From contig JAFFJZ010000006.1 in NCBI GenBank assembly GCA_018340375.1, forward strand, positions 14,216,001 to 14,280,000: a stretch of DNA of 64,000 nucleotides, written 5' to 3'. The translations under genes and the position numbers were made by a program. Below are positions 22,732 through 34,623 of this stretch, piece after piece. The stretch's first letter is position 1. Every line of letters begins with the position of its first letter. Origin of the DNA: Gonatopus flavifemur (taxonomy: Eukaryota; Arthropoda; Insecta; Hymenoptera; Dryinidae). Under the pieces are notes generated by a model. It did no database searches, was not told where the DNA came from, and saw only the letters and a program-made list of their open reading frames with translations.

Positions 22732-23411
22732 AGTTATTTTTTGAGAATTCATTAGCGATTTTGTTATTGTGCGAATTGTTAATTCACTATGAATTCGGAA
22801 GAGATATCTTCGTCAGCAACGTATAAGATTTATTACGAGGTGGGACCATTTACTATCAACGCACGTGAATTATCATGGAAGTTTCACCCAATTCAATATG
22901 ACTTCATCATATATTAATGCAAATTTTTGTGTCTGAAGAAAATACATATTACAGAAAAACATATCTGAAATCAATGAAGACAATTGAATGAATCGTATCA
23001 TCAAAGTACCACTATCTTAATGATGAACTTGAAATATGTTATAATATTCCTTGAATTTACAACTCTCATTTATTAATACACGAATTCAATCAAATTTTGG
23101 AATATGATAATTCATAGAAAGCATTTGAATTTTTATTCAAAGTGTAGCGCAAGTTTGCAGCAAATATAATTTTAATAATCATGAAATAACGCATCCGCTA
23201 ACTGTAAAAACTGATTTATTAATTATTAATATATCATTTATTCACAACAAATCTCAAGTCAATGGAAGTCTGATGTGGGATTTGACACTTTATCAAAATT
23301 CAGTAATATAAGGTAATTATTGAAAATTATTTTTCGCCCATTTTTCCATTTCGTTCACAGACTATTTGATTTTCACATCATTATCTTCATTTAAATGCAT
23401 CGCATATGCAT
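22732..23411. other. non-coding DNA, no feature seen
   Basis: Very AT-rich; no ORF, repeat or RNA gene recognised. Confidence 0.5.
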
Positions 23412-23649
23412 TCCTGGTTAAAGGAATCTATTGAATCTGACAAATGAAATTCAATGAGATTTGGTCAGAACATTGTCCAAGTTTAATCGTAATTTAGTGA
23501 GATTTGGCCAGATTCAACGAGATTCACATGAAAGTTCTGACCAAATCTCATTGAAAAATCACCGGTGAGATTTGATCAGAACATTGTCCACGTTCAATTG
23601 TAATTTAATGAGAATTGTTCAGAATCAATGGGTTCTTTTTTAACCAGGA
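23412..23649. mobile_element. 238-bp MITE with TCCTGGTTAAA ends
   Basis: Left end TCCTGGTTAAAGGAATCTAT, right end the complement of TCCTGGTTAAAAAAGAACCC. AT flanks at 23410-23411 and 23650-23651. The interior has direct and inverted AATGAGATTTGGTCAGAACA motifs. Same family as the 743-949 insertion. Confidence 0.82.
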
Positions 23650-24399
23650 ATAATGATTAATTGTTAGAACAATCATTTTCCAATATTTGTAATAAATTTT
23701 GATTGGGAGTAGTTTGTTTGAATGAAACGATCTGTTTTCTAAATCTACATTGATTGCAGTGATAAGTATCCCGCTATGACCCAGTGCATATCCACTGTGG
23801 ATCAGTGAATATTAATTGATCTTCACAAAAAAATATGACAGTTCACGGTACAAAAACATGTTTATTTGCGTTCAAAATTAATTTTCCAAAAACCGACTCC
23901 ACAAATAATTTTAAAATGTTTTGAATATGTTTTGACTGTAAAATAAATATAAAGTCCGTGAAATATAACTGAAAGTGTCACCTGAGACATCTCAAAACAC
24001 AAAACTCGCAGTACAAAAAATTACTTTGCAAATTCATAAACAAAGTTGTGTAAAAAACTTTCAAATAATTTTCAAGTGAATTTTCAAATAAAATCTCGAG
24101 AAAATTCAAAGTTTTTAGTCAGCCGGCTGAAATTCGTCAATTCTCACTAAATTTCATTTGAAAATGAACTGAAAAAATGTTTGAAAGCTTTTCACATAAC
24201 TTTTTTCATGAATTCATCAAGCAATTTTTCAGTGTTCATTACATTTTTGACTTGTTGTGGTTCATTCATTACTATTTCTTTATGAATAATTCATTACATG
24301 AACTGATTCTCATGAATAACATTACTAATATATATTATTACATCCCACTTTTGATTGAGATTAATTGACATTTATAAATACAAACCGATGATATGACTA

Positions 24400-24694
24400 C
24401 ACGGAGAAAATTTTGTGGTATAAATTGTAACAAAAATGCATTAATATTACTATGTTTTTGTAAAGTTGGACCATACTGACATTACGATGAATATTGCTAA
24501 GATAATGATTGAAATTACGGTACAATGTAGTAAAGTTGGACACAAAACAAAGAAGAATTACAATTTTCCTTCCGTGAGAAGAGATGCTCGCGAAGTATTT
24601 AAAAATCAACGTTGAGTGATTTCGGTCACAGTGTCAGTATAGTCCAACATTACAAGAGAATTATAGTAATCGATACTACAAAATTCTCTGCGTG
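24400..24694. mobile_element. 295-bp MITE with CACGGAGAAAA ends and TA duplication
   Basis: Left end CACGGAGAAAATTTTGTGGT, right end the complement of CACGCAGAGAATTTTGTAGT. TA at 24398-24399 and 24695-24696. The interior has two copies of AAAGTTGGAC and their complement GTCCAAC. No ORF. Confidence 0.82.
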
Positions 24695-24767
24695 TATGAG
24701 AATGTATATTATTTAGACAAGAAAACGTGTATTAACTATTAAAATAATCTTTCTGTCATCCTTTCTA

Positions 24768-25039
24768 CCCTGTCACAAAAATCCAGCTGGGATTCTTCAT
24801 TTCTAGGTGAAATCTTAGCTGGGATTCCTATTTCCAAGTAGGATCCCAGCTAGAATTTCAACTCCAACGTGGGATTTCAGTTGGAATTTCTGAACCTAGG
24901 TGCAACTCCAGTTGGAATTGAAAATTCCACATGGAATCCAGTTGGGATTCATGATTCCAGATGAAGTCTTAGCTGGCAACGCAGGTAAATTTCTGATCTG
25001 GAATCCACGTGGAATCCCAGCTGGATTTTTGTAACAGGA
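24768..25039. mobile_element. 272-bp MITE of repeated AGCTGGGATTC units
   Basis: Left end CCCTGTCACAAAAATCCAGC, right end GCTGGATTTTTGTAACAGGA. TA at 24766-24767 and 25040-25041. Between the ends the sequence is a chain of alternating-strand AGCTGGGATTCC-like units, at least eight, including GGATCCCAGCTAG and CAGTTGGAATT. Confidence 0.78.
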
Positions 25040-25081
25040 TACATTTACATCACATCAAAATCATCTGAGTATGCGATATAT

Positions 25082-26345
25082 TTATTAATTTATTTTGTTT
25101 ATATGGGTATAAAAGACCCTTTGGTACATAGAATATACATTATTTGAACCACATTGTATATACCATGCATCAAAGCATTAAGCATCATGTTGAGCTCGAC
25201 TACATACATCTTATATTACAACAACAGTTAACGTGTATAATTATAGATAAAAAGGACAATTAGATATTAAATTTGACAAATAAGAGAAAGAGAATTTCTA
25301 AGATCAGAATAGGATGAAAATAATTCAAGCACATCACTGTAAGAATTAGCTAGGATAGATATCCGATTTACCGGATCAGAATAACCGTATCTCGATTTAT
25401 AAGAAATTGGATTGAACAATTGAGGGCGTCTCAATAAACGAGAAGGGACATTAAAACGTACAAGTCCAAGCAGTTGAGGGCAGCGAATTTTCCCATTAAC
25501 AATTTTATACAAAAATGAAAAATCATTGAACAAACGACGTGATTCCAAGGAAGACAAGTTAAGTAGAGACATAATCAATGAGTAATCATGACAAGTGACG
25601 CTCAACGGACGGCCTATCTGATAGGCAGTAAAACAAAGAAACTTATGCTGAACTCTTTCCAAGTCTGCACAATCCCGAATTAAATGAGGACTCCAAATTT
25701 GAGACGCATACTTAAGATGAGGTCTAACTAAAGTACAATAAGTGTTCGAAGTGTAACAGGATCACGAAAATCTTTACAAACGCGCTTGATAAATCCGAAA
25801 GATTTCATGGAAGTACCAACTATGTAATTGTAATGATCTGAGAAGTTGAAACGAGAGTCAAATGAAACTCCAAGATCACAAACAGTATTTATAGGTGATA
25901 ACAGAGAATGAGACAAGTTATAAGGAAAATAAATAGCATTTTTACCTCTATAAAATCTCATCACATGGCATTTAGTGAGATTTAATGACATATTAGATAG
26001 CACACACCAAGATTGTAACCGATCCAAATCAGATTGCAGATTTTGAGCATCTCTGTAAGTTCTTATAATCATAAACAGTTTCAGGTCATCAGCAAAAAGA
26101 AGATGTTTGCAGTACTTGAAAATCATAGAGATATCATTAATGAAAATAATAAATAATAAAGGACCTAGATGTGATCCTTGCGGTACACCTGAGGATACAA
26201 AAAATGAATCAGAAAAATATTGAGAGACACGAACTGATTGCGTACGGTGCAGAATATAACTCTGTAACCACGACAAAAAATTGCTGCGAATACCTAAATT
26301 ACTTAATTTATGTAACAATATATTAATCTAATGCTTAGAAATATT
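25082..26345 (-). mobile_element. 5'-truncated Jockey/CR1-like LINE, copy 2
   Basis: Minus-strand LINE fragment from mid reverse transcriptase to the 3' end. The 3' untranslated part ends in an AAAGGGTCTTTTATACCC stem-loop (plus 25105-25122) followed by AT-rich sequence, paralleling the AAAGGGT...ACCC hairpin of the copy at 4410-5535. The 5' break is near 26345, somewhat further upstream in RT than in copy 1. The proteins are related but clearly different subfamilies. Confidence 0.85.
25267..26340 (-). pseudogene. LINE reverse transcriptase fragment with one frameshift
   Basis: The upstream part (25728-26318) has L-L-H-K-L-S-N-L-G, SSGVPQGSHLGPLLFIIFIN and the catalytic box F-A-D-D-L-K-L-F. 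The downstream part (25267-25730) has V-R-P-H-L-K-Y-A-S-Q-I-W-S-P and V-Q-H-K-F-L. A single missing base near 25743 separates the two frames; every conserved block either side is in order. A stop codon lies a little upstream, near 26330. Endonuclease and ORF1 are missing. The order and spacing of motifs match the 4522-5490 copy. It is dead, and older than copy 1 judging from the frameshift and stop. Confidence 0.88.
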
Positions 26346-29300
26346 TATCGTGTCTGGATTCAGAAAATTCTTATATTCGTCACGAAGTTAAGTGAATATT
26401 CCTGTTTTTCAGTATACAAAGCGTCTATGAGTGTTTGAAATCAGCGTAGATATAATAGTTGAATTTGGAATTAACTGTAAATCAACTGAGTTAATTTCAT
26501 TTTTTGATCACGCAAAATCAAGGAATCGAGGATTATGTTGTCGTGATATTTTAAGTAGCGACCCTGCGCACGAAGGTACACCAATAAGAAATCCAAGTGA
26601 AGGGATCACACGGTAGAAGGTAATTCCAAAACTACAAGATCCACGAAAGGGATTGATACTGTTGTAATTTCCGAACAATGAATTCTCAACAAGGCGTCTC
26701 TCGAGGACAAATAATAATTCCACAAGCCGTTGTTGCGATGCCGAGATGAAGATGATCGCTTCATGGGTTTCCTAGGGGTACGTAATCGTGTTCGGGGTAA
26801 CACGACGACAACGACAACGACTAACGCGGCTAACAAGGCGGCTTTTCCAGTTCAACACGTACGTTATGGAGAAAGTGCGGGTGTAGGTTCTTCTCCATGG
26901 AATTTTAATCAGCGTCAATTATCCACGAAAGTGGCACGTTCTCCTTACGTCTGCACTTTCCTCGAGACGCCCAGAGACAGAGAATTCAATTTTCCTCTGC
27001 CCTTTTATTCCCGCTCATCTCTCGCTTCGCTCCACTTCACCGTCGCTTCGTCGTTCCGTGCAAAGGTTATATATATATATATACATACATACACGCATAT
27101 ACCCACGTGTATCCGACATCAAATATCGAAAACGAGATATCGAGAGCAGGAAGATGTATCGAATAATCCATGCAAAAACCCTATCGGCGGAAAAAGACAC
27201 TATTACAAATGGGAAAGGAGAATTTCTTCCCTGATGAAATGTTATTGTACTCTCGTCGAGCGGGAGAAAACGAATTTAGAAATTGTCACTTACAAAACGG
27301 ACCGTACATGGTCATGATAAAATACAAGAATGGAGAGAAAAAAGGTACAGGATAAACCAGGACGATCCAGGACGAAGGATGAGATTGGTGGGTCGATTTG
27401 AAGCACTTAGAGTTGCCCGGTTCTCGTCAGTCACGATGATGATGTATGATGCTCTCCACGATAGGAAGATGGTTCGGACGATGTGGACAACGACGACGAG
27501 GACGGTACCATGGAGTAGTAGTTGTGGAGGAGAGAAGGAGAGATTCCAAGAAGGTACGACCTCGTTTCCACGACACGCGGAAACCGAGCAAAGAAGCCCT
27601 GGGGTTCTTGGATAAAAGTACATGTACGTATATAGATATATGAGAAAAACAGGAAGCAGGGATACCTGCGGATAGCAGTTTTCTCATAACTTCTTCTCGA
27701 GGTTTTGATTCTAGGTCTTCGTACGCTACACCCTATATAGTTATAGTTCGTAGTACCCAGTTTCCTACACAAAATTATTTCCATGTTTTTCTGTAAATTT
27801 CGTTTCGATCAATAAACACCCCCGATATCTCTACTTCAGGGATCAATGATCTCTCCGAAACAACTCGCTAAAAGCTAAGTTCTTAACGAACGATGAATAT
27901 AATCATGGCATGGGATAAAGCATGATAATTTGATTGACGTTGAAATTCATCTGTGGAATGGTATATCGTTTTCTTTTTGCATTTATCTATGGTAAAACAC
28001 GTGAACATTGAGGGAAACGACTAATTGAATTCATCAAATATTCGTTCTGGAAAATGTACATGTTTGAAACTGTGTGTCTGTGTGTCTCTCACAGTTCAAT
28101 TGAACGAACTTACTTACTTTGTTAGAAATTAAGCAAAACGACTCTATCTCTCCATTCGATTAGACGTGGGCTATAAGTTTTATATCGCATCATGAATATT
28201 CAATGAAATTCATCCACATTTTCTTACCTGGGGAGAATTTTTTTAAATTCACTGTTGCTTACAGATTTTTTCAAACGAGTGAAATTATGTAAATTAAATA
28301 TTTACTGAAACACAGATAGATTTTTTATTTCCTCATTGTAAATACAATTAAGTTTCATTTGAATACATCAGTTTCTTCTTTGAGATGGAAAAATAGTTGC
28401 TGAAAATCCGAATGAAATCTCAATTTCGCTTCGTGTACACATCCCATGAACATCAATTACTTTCCTCCATTCCACTCGGATCAAATTGTTGTTGTTGTTG
28501 TTCTTCTTCTTCTCTTTCTCTATGCCTAACCCGTCCTTCGTACAAAGTGGATTGAAGTTAATAAAGCACTTTGGAAGTGAAGCCTGTAATCGCCCCGCAA
28601 CCTCCCGAACTAAAGACGCTAAACTCCAGAAACTAGGAAGAATTTTATAAACTAACCACCGAATTACGGAAGGAACATGAATACGCGAATTCCTACATTT
28701 CCATCCAAATTATTCTCCTTTGTCTGAAATTATCACATTACAAGCAGTTGAAATAACTTTCCGTTAATGTTCATCGTTCATGTCCAAAAATATACATATA
28801 CGTTTCAATTTGCCAACCTTCTACGTTGTTTCTCTTTCCTCTAATTCACCATAAAAGTGAATCATCGTGAACGCACCAGCAAAAGCATATATAAAAAGAT
28901 ATCGAAGATAACACGTGAAATATATTTCTTAAAACTTGACCGTTGAAAAGAAAATATTTCATGCGAAAGATGAAAGTTGTGGAAAATTTTCCTACGGAAG
29001 AGAAATTTTTTTGAAAAGAAGTTTTCATTCTAAAGGTTTTCACCTACAACTACATCGTAAATACGAAATACGAGTCTCAAGTTCAAAAACGAAATGTATT
29101 ATGTGGCGTGCTCGGAATCGATATTCAAGGTATTCGTAAAAATGATTTTACTCGGGAGAATGTTTAATATTTATAATGCATGTCAAACTTTTTCATCGAA
29201 GACGCTTTGTACGGAAAATAGACGACGAGATATCAGAATTTTCTCGAAATATTGTATGATATTTTAATGCACGGGTAAATTAAAGGCTGTTAATAATTGA

Positions 29301-29648
29301 GAATGATTTCATTTGGAATATCGTGAGACGTGTTGTAGAAACATTAAAAGCACTGTTTTCTTATTCATCTGCCTTGTGCAAGCTGGCGAATGACATAAAA
29401 GTATTAAGCGCAAGTGACAGGACATTTACTACCATAATTTATCACCTCTATACTCCTTCGTTCCGACAGAATCAAGTAGGATATAAAAGCGATGGATCGA
29501 TCATCGTAGGTATTGTACGTAACACGTGCTTTCTACTTACATGTAAATAAAAATTGGAGAATATTTTATCAAGGCGGCTATATTACTCTAGAAATTTTTG
29601 CTTGACCTGGATCCACTAACGGTCAGTCCGAACAGAAGTGCGAATCCG
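26346..29648. other. unique-looking non-coding DNA with microsatellites
   Basis: No gene supported. Contains ACGACGACAACGACAACGAC at about 26801-26824, (TA)n at 27066-27081, imperfect GAC tracts around 27477-27510, and TTG/TTC repeats at 28488-28514. Several 100-195-codon frames overlap on both strands at 26.7-27.8 kb, but they follow the low-complexity composition and carry no domain. Confidence 0.45.
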
Positions 29649-29939
29649 CACTCAGAGAAAAAAAGTTGCTGAAACAGCAAAAACAAGATTTTTTTGCTGC
29701 TGATATGCAAAAACTTGTTTGCTGAATATAATTATAATTTGCTGCAAAAAAAAAATTCTTTTTTAACAAGCGCTTTCATCCATTCATCCCGAGATGATAT
29801 ATATACAGACAACTAATTTTTTTTTTTGCTGAATAATAAATATCTAAAAAAAAATAATTTTTTTTGCTAACAACACTTTTTTAATTTTTTTTTTTTAATT
29901 TTTTTTTTATTTTATTTTTTTTTTTTTTTTCTCTGCGTG
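29649..29939. mobile_element. 291-bp CACTC/CACGC-ended MITE with CG duplication and T-runs
   Basis: Left end CACTCAGAGAAAAAAAG, right end TTTTTTTCTCTGCGTG. CG flanks at 29647-29648 and 29940-29941. The interior is TTTGCTGnnnA-type repeats and long T tracts (29817-29830, 29887-29930). Confidence 0.72.
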
Positions 29940-29941
29940 CG

Positions 29942-30945
29942 GTACCGATCCGATTTGCTCTAACCCAGACAGCAAAATGCTAGAAAAATTCGCAACAACT
30001 TCTTAACAACGCGGAGCAACCGTTTTTGGGAAATTGTTGGGAGATTGTGTTGCCAAATTCGCAGCAACATGCAGCAAAATTGGAAGTTGTTGTTGTCGTG
30101 ATGCTGCAAAGATGTTTGGATACATGGAGCTATAAGACGTGAGATCAAACAATCTCTCAACAACAAAACACAAACTGGTGCAGCAACACTGAAGCAACAG
30201 TTGCAGTGCAATTTTTACTATTAGGGAAGTCAGATCCGGTAGGGATGTAATGTGTATCCCGGATCCAACAACCTGATCCGGGATAAATCCAGGCTCTTGA
30301 TCCGAGCCGCATCCGGCACCTCCCAAATAACGACGTTTTAGCAACATAACCCAAGTTCTGCGCGTCTTGGTCTTCGATGAAAAGGTTTTGATATGTTTAG
30401 AGACTCTTCATTTTTAGTGCACCCGAATACGCTCCCGGTACGTTTTTTTCATCTGACACGGGACGTTCTTATTATGTTTTCCAAACATACTTTCATGGAA
30501 ACTACCCTTTACAAACATATGTTTAGCATCGCAGAACATCCTTTCCTTTACACCTGACACCTTTGTTGAACACGTCCCCAAAACGTCGCGTGGTGAAAAT
30601 GAATAGAACATTACGGAACATTTGTATGTCCTTGGGACGTACATGCGACGTTCTTCAAACGCCCTGGAATCTCATTGAACGTCCTCTGTATGAGCAAGTA
30701 CGTTTTGTGAATGTTTAGAAAACCTCCCGATGCTTTTTTGATAGAACTTTGATTAATTATCCTACTCTAAACAGTTTGCGTGATGCGGTCCTAATTAGTT
30801 GATCCATATCCCCATAATTCAATTTTTCGTTAAAAACATCCTTTAAAACAATTTTAATTGTTGATAATTACAACTTGACATTTTTCACGTAAATTTCATG
30901 ATAGCCAACGATGAACAATTTAATCGATATATTTTGATTCATATC
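29942..30945. other. non-coding DNA with GCAAC- and ATCCGG-rich patches
   Basis: 29970-30200 is rich in GCAAC / GTTGC in both orientations and may be a degraded fold-back element. 30230-30320 has repeated GATCCGG motifs resembling those at 35230-35370. 30420-30720 has repeated GGACGTTC. No ends or duplications could be assigned. Confidence 0.35.
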
Positions 30946-31335
30946 CAGGGCCACGCAACTCCAATGAAAATACTTGGGACGTGTGCGCCCTCTCAAAGGT
31001 TGACTTTCATGCGGACTGAAAATCAAAATGGCGGCCTGGTACAGCGACCCAATCTGAAAATTATTCTGATTTTGAAATATGAATAATATTTCAACAATAA
31101 AGTGTGACAATGAGAAAATTCTAAAGCCAAATTATATATTAACGCATATGATTTATTTTTATAATTGTTGTTGACACTTTATTGTTGAATTACTGTTGAT
31201 GTTTCAAAATCCAAATTGATCAGCATTATTTTGGAGGTTACTTCGATCCAATGTGATTGAAGCGGCACCGTGCTGGTTGACTTGTTCCTGATGAAAATTT
31301 GGTTCGAGGTCATCTTATAGAGTTGAAGCCCCCTA
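30946..31335. mobile_element. hAT-type MITE, copy 1 of a tandem pair
   Basis: Starts CAGGGCCACGCAACTCCAAT. The right end is degraded (…AGAGTTGAAGCCCCCTA). Flanks TTCATATC (30938-30945) and TTCCTATC (31336-31343) match at 7 of 8 bases. The interior aligns along its length with 31470-31886: CAAAATGGCGGCCTGGTA against CAATATGGCGATCTGGTA, and GTTTCAAAATCCAAATTGAT against GTTTTTCAAAATCCAAACTGAT. Confidence 0.78.
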
Positions 31336-31469
31336 TTCCTATCCTAACCTGAGAAGAAGGTTTGTCGCATAATACATCATCCCAATTCGCACGCTACAGA
31401 TGAATGGTTAATAGCGAGGTATATATATATATATTCACGAATAGGTAGAACCAGTATTCGCGAGGAGCC

Positions 31470-31886
31470 CAGGGGGATGCAACTCCAATGAGTACAATCA
31501 AACCTTATTTGCGCGCCAACTCCTCAATAAATATTCATGCGAACTCAAAATCAATATGGCGATCTGGTATACCGGAATAACCTCAAAATTATTATAGTTA
31601 GTTTGAATTTTGAAACATTAACAATATTTCAACATTAGAATATTGAACAATTCTAAAAGCAAATTATCAGTCAGACTAATTGAGTTTTAGAGTTGTTTCT
31701 GATGCTTCATTGTGGGAATACTGTTAGTTTTTCAAAATCCAAACTGATGACAGTAATACTAAGGTTATGTCACTATACCAGACCGCCATTGCTGTTTTAG
31801 CTCTTGATCGACACGCCACCATGTTAATAAATATGACCGTAATCGAAATACGGTTTGAGGTCATTCTATAAAGTTACATACCCCTG
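31470..31886. mobile_element. hAT-type MITE, copy 2, perfect 8-bp duplication
   Basis: Left end CAGGGGGATGCAACTCCAAT, right end ATACCCCTG. GAGGAGCC is duplicated exactly at 31462-31469 and 31887-31894. The arms continue inward with TCAAACC.TATTT. Same orientation as copy 1, 134 bp downstream of it. No ORF. Confidence 0.9.
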
Positions 31887-31894
31887 GAGGAGCC

Positions 31895-32473
31895 TCAGAC
31901 ATTCAGTGTCGTATCAAAAAAGATTTGATAGTATCCCGGAGTTTGTCAGTGGAGGATTGAAATTTGTATAATTCTAGAGGCATTTAGGAAAAATTTACTA
32001 GCATTCATTTTGAGCAGACCCCTCCGACTCATGCATTTTCCCCTAGAAATCCTGTTCACGTATTGACCAAGAAATCCCCAAGAAATCCAGATGGCGATTT
32101 CATCTAGTTGGCTGAATCATAACCTCAAAATATCAACGTTGCGAAGTTTGGTTCCTTGTGAGTTAAAAATTTATAAATGCAATAGTATGATCTGTAATTA
32201 TTGGTCATTTTCTCACTATTCATCTTGAATTTTCGCGATAAATGATTCATTCTACAGAATCGATAGCCCCACTGACACGCGGAGCCCTCTACAACTTTCT
32301 GATCAGTATATGAATAAAAGTTCTAGACAGTCGGAGGGATCTGATTCTGAGTTTTCTTGTTAAAGCAGACATGAGGTTAGCCACATCTGGACATAAGTAA
32401 CATTTTTTAATGTGATTCACATGATAAGATTTTGAAAAGCTGGCCTTGTTAGGACCGCAATAAGGTTCACCTC
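31895..32473. other. non-coding DNA, no feature seen
   Basis: No ORF or clear repeat. A short CCCTCCGACT / AGTCGGAGGG pair at about 32024 and 32330 is too small to call. Confidence 0.4.
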
Positions 32474-32481
32474 TTCCGAAT

Positions 32482-32704
32482 CAGTGTTGCCAGATTCGAG
32501 ACCGAGACCATGACCGTTTTTACCCTCTCCATCGACCGCTTCCCTTTGCTCCCACCATGCGGATTAACTCAGGCGAGCGAGAGAGTGATTATTACTCTTT
32601 CTCTTTCGCTCACCCGACTTAATCCGCATGGTGGGAGCGAAGGGAAGCGGTCGATGGAGAGGGTAAAAACGGTCACGGTCTCGGTCTCGTATCTGGCAAC
32701 AGTG
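32482..32704. mobile_element. 223-bp near-perfect hairpin MITE (CAGTGTTGCCAGAT ends)
   Basis: Left end CAGTGTTGCCAGATTCGAGA, right end TCTCGTATCTGGCAACAGTG. The arms are about 95 bp and almost identical, including CCCTCTCCATCGACCGCTTC and CTCCCACCATGCGGATTAA. Flanks TTCCGAAT (32474-32481) and CTCCGAAT (32705-32712) match at 7 of 8 bases. hAT-like by end and duplication length. The 144-codon frame across it is a by-product. Confidence 0.88.
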
Positions 32705-32870
32705 CTCCGAATCTGTGTTGCCGGAAACAAACGAACAAGAGCGCCGAGACCGAATTACATTGGATGTAGGTCGTTGGATCTCAAAATTTCTGGCATCACT
32801 GTTCCAAATTGGATCGTGATTTCTCTCATTTGTACCTCACCTGTTAAACTGATCAATTGTCGAATAACAC

Positions 32871-33095
32871 CAAGGGGGATAAACTCAAATGAAAAATTTT
32901 CAGACGGACTCCAGCGCCGCCGTATGGAACCTCCATTGAAGTGAATTTGCATGGACAGGCCAACACAAATGATTGACAAATCATAGAAATTGTTGAAGTG
33001 GTATGAGTGTATCTATGAAAATTATTTCAATGGAGGTATCGTACGGTGGCGCTGAAATCCGTCTGGAAATTTTTCATTTGAATCTATGCCCCCTG
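32871..33095. mobile_element. 225-bp hairpin hAT MITE, perfect 8-bp duplication
   Basis: Left end CAAGGGGGATAAACTCAAAT, right end the complement of CAGGGGGCATAGATTCAAAT. The arms of about 85 bp share TGAAAAATTT.CAGACGGA, CAGCGCC.CCGTA and ACCTCCATTGAA. AATAACAC is duplicated exactly at 32863-32870 and 33096-33103. Confidence 0.92.
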
Positions 33096-33167
33096 AATAA
33101 CACAGGCCTGCGAAATATGACTTTTCATTCCCCCCTCAAACAATGATGTCTTTTGCCGAAGCATTTT

Positions 33168-33683
33168 GATGCGGTGAATCCGAATATGGCTGCAGAATTG
33201 CTTTATCATGTCAGGTTTTTGAGATATTTCGACCTAAAAATGTGAAAAACACTATTTTTCGACATATTTGGGGTTACGTAAAGTCGAAGGGTAGTTTTGT
33301 TTTACAAAACTAATAGATGCACCTCAAAGTATAAGTCATCCTCTTCCGAATGCCGTTGAGTTTGCTCAAATATCTTTATTTTCATTGAGATGCGACAGGT
33401 TGAAAATTGTGTCTCCACCTATTTATTGAATACATGAGCGCACTTTCAAATTATCGTATCTCAATGAACAAAGAAGATATTTGAGCAAACTCAACGGCAT
33501 TTGGAAGAGGATGACTTATACTTTGAGGTGCATCTATTAGTTTTGTGAAAAAAATCACCCTTCGACTCTACGTAACCTCAAATATGTCAAAAAACAGTGT
33601 TTTCCACATTTTTAGCTCGAAATATCCCAAGAATCTGACGTGATATAGCAATTCTAGAGCCATATTCGGATTCAGCACAGCAA
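33168..33683. mobile_element. large fold-back repeat, arms about 235 bp
   Basis: Left arm 33168-33405 and right arm about 33450-33683 are inverted copies. They share ATGCACCTCAAAGTATAAGT, CAAACTCAACGGCAT and TCGAAGGGT among others, around a loop of about 45 bp. The sequence at about 34745-34850 is a diverged copy of the outer right arm (CTGACGTGATA, AGCAAATTACT). That suggests the original element extended further and was split by the 33832-34623 insertion. No coding capacity. Confidence 0.75.
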
Positions 33684-33831
33684 ATTACTTCAGAAATGAG
33701 AATTTCATTTGAAAGAGAATTTCATTGCCGATCAGTGTAATAAATGTGAATGCTGATTATGTTTTTGGGCCATATTACACGACTTAGAATGGTCGTAACT
33801 TAGCGAGAAAAAATCATACATGACCGTTCAT

Positions 33832-34623
33832 TACCCGTACAGCACACCTCCGTGGCCTCCATCATGCGTGACGTTGAATTTTTATAATAAATCATTAGAT
33901 AATGTAAGACCAATCCAAAAACTGTTGCCAGTGTATTTTATATATATATATATAATAAAAATTCGGACGAATTGTGCATTTTTTTATTCAATCTGCCTCT
34001 TCACAGCACAATGTGAAGAACATTCTCATTTGATTTACAAAAATAATATATATTGTTGTCAACTTACCTTCCTTGAGATCCAGTGTGTTTTCATTCTTTC
34101 CCAAACTAAAAATAAATTAATCATTCGCATAGTCTTGAAATTTTAAAATGCTTGCAAACATTCAAATTTTGCGCGGCAAAACCTAGCTGTAAAAATTCAC
34201 TCCACGTGTACACCACGTTGCAGTGCGTGTGTTTCTACGTCGTATCTTCGTGGTGGCGACGTGGAGGCGAGGTGGTACGATGTATCAATACCACGCAGGA
34301 GCAACGTTGATGCCACCTATCCGAATAGACGCATGCAGCGCCACCTTTCCGAATATTACAATGCGTCCACGTCGCCTCTCCGTTGCGTCCACCTTTGTTC
34401 CACCTCGCTTCTCCGTTGCCTCCACTTTCGTTCCACCTCGCCACCACGTTCCTACCACCTTCGTTCCACGCTGTGGCAACGTTACATAGGGCGGACATTT
34501 CTCCGGCGCCTCTATGCAGACTCTACGTGTTTTCCACCTAACGGCTACGTAGCCTCCACGTTGCTTGCGTGGAGGATCCACCTTTGTTCTCCGTGGAGGC
34601 CACGGAGGTGTGCTGTACGGGTA
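33832..34623. mobile_element. 792-bp TIR element with TCCACC-rich interior
   Basis: Left end TACCCGTACAGCACACCTCC, right end the exact complement, extended to 29 bp by GTGGCCTCC. The right half (34200-34600) is a run of diverged TCCACCTnCGTTCCACCTCG units on alternating strands, which keeps several frames open. The left half is AT-rich with a (TA)n at 33942-33955. No transposase. Flanks TTCAT and CTCAT are at best a partial duplication. Confidence 0.75.

Noticed and set aside
26730..27317. 195-codon plus-strand ORF as an exon
   Set aside because: Starts in ACG-repeat DNA, crosses a (TA)n tract and has antisense frames of similar length; no domain recognised.
32510..32944. 144-codon plus-strand ORF as a gene
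   Set aside because: It runs through a near-perfect hairpin MITE and into a second one; the open frame comes from the palindrome.
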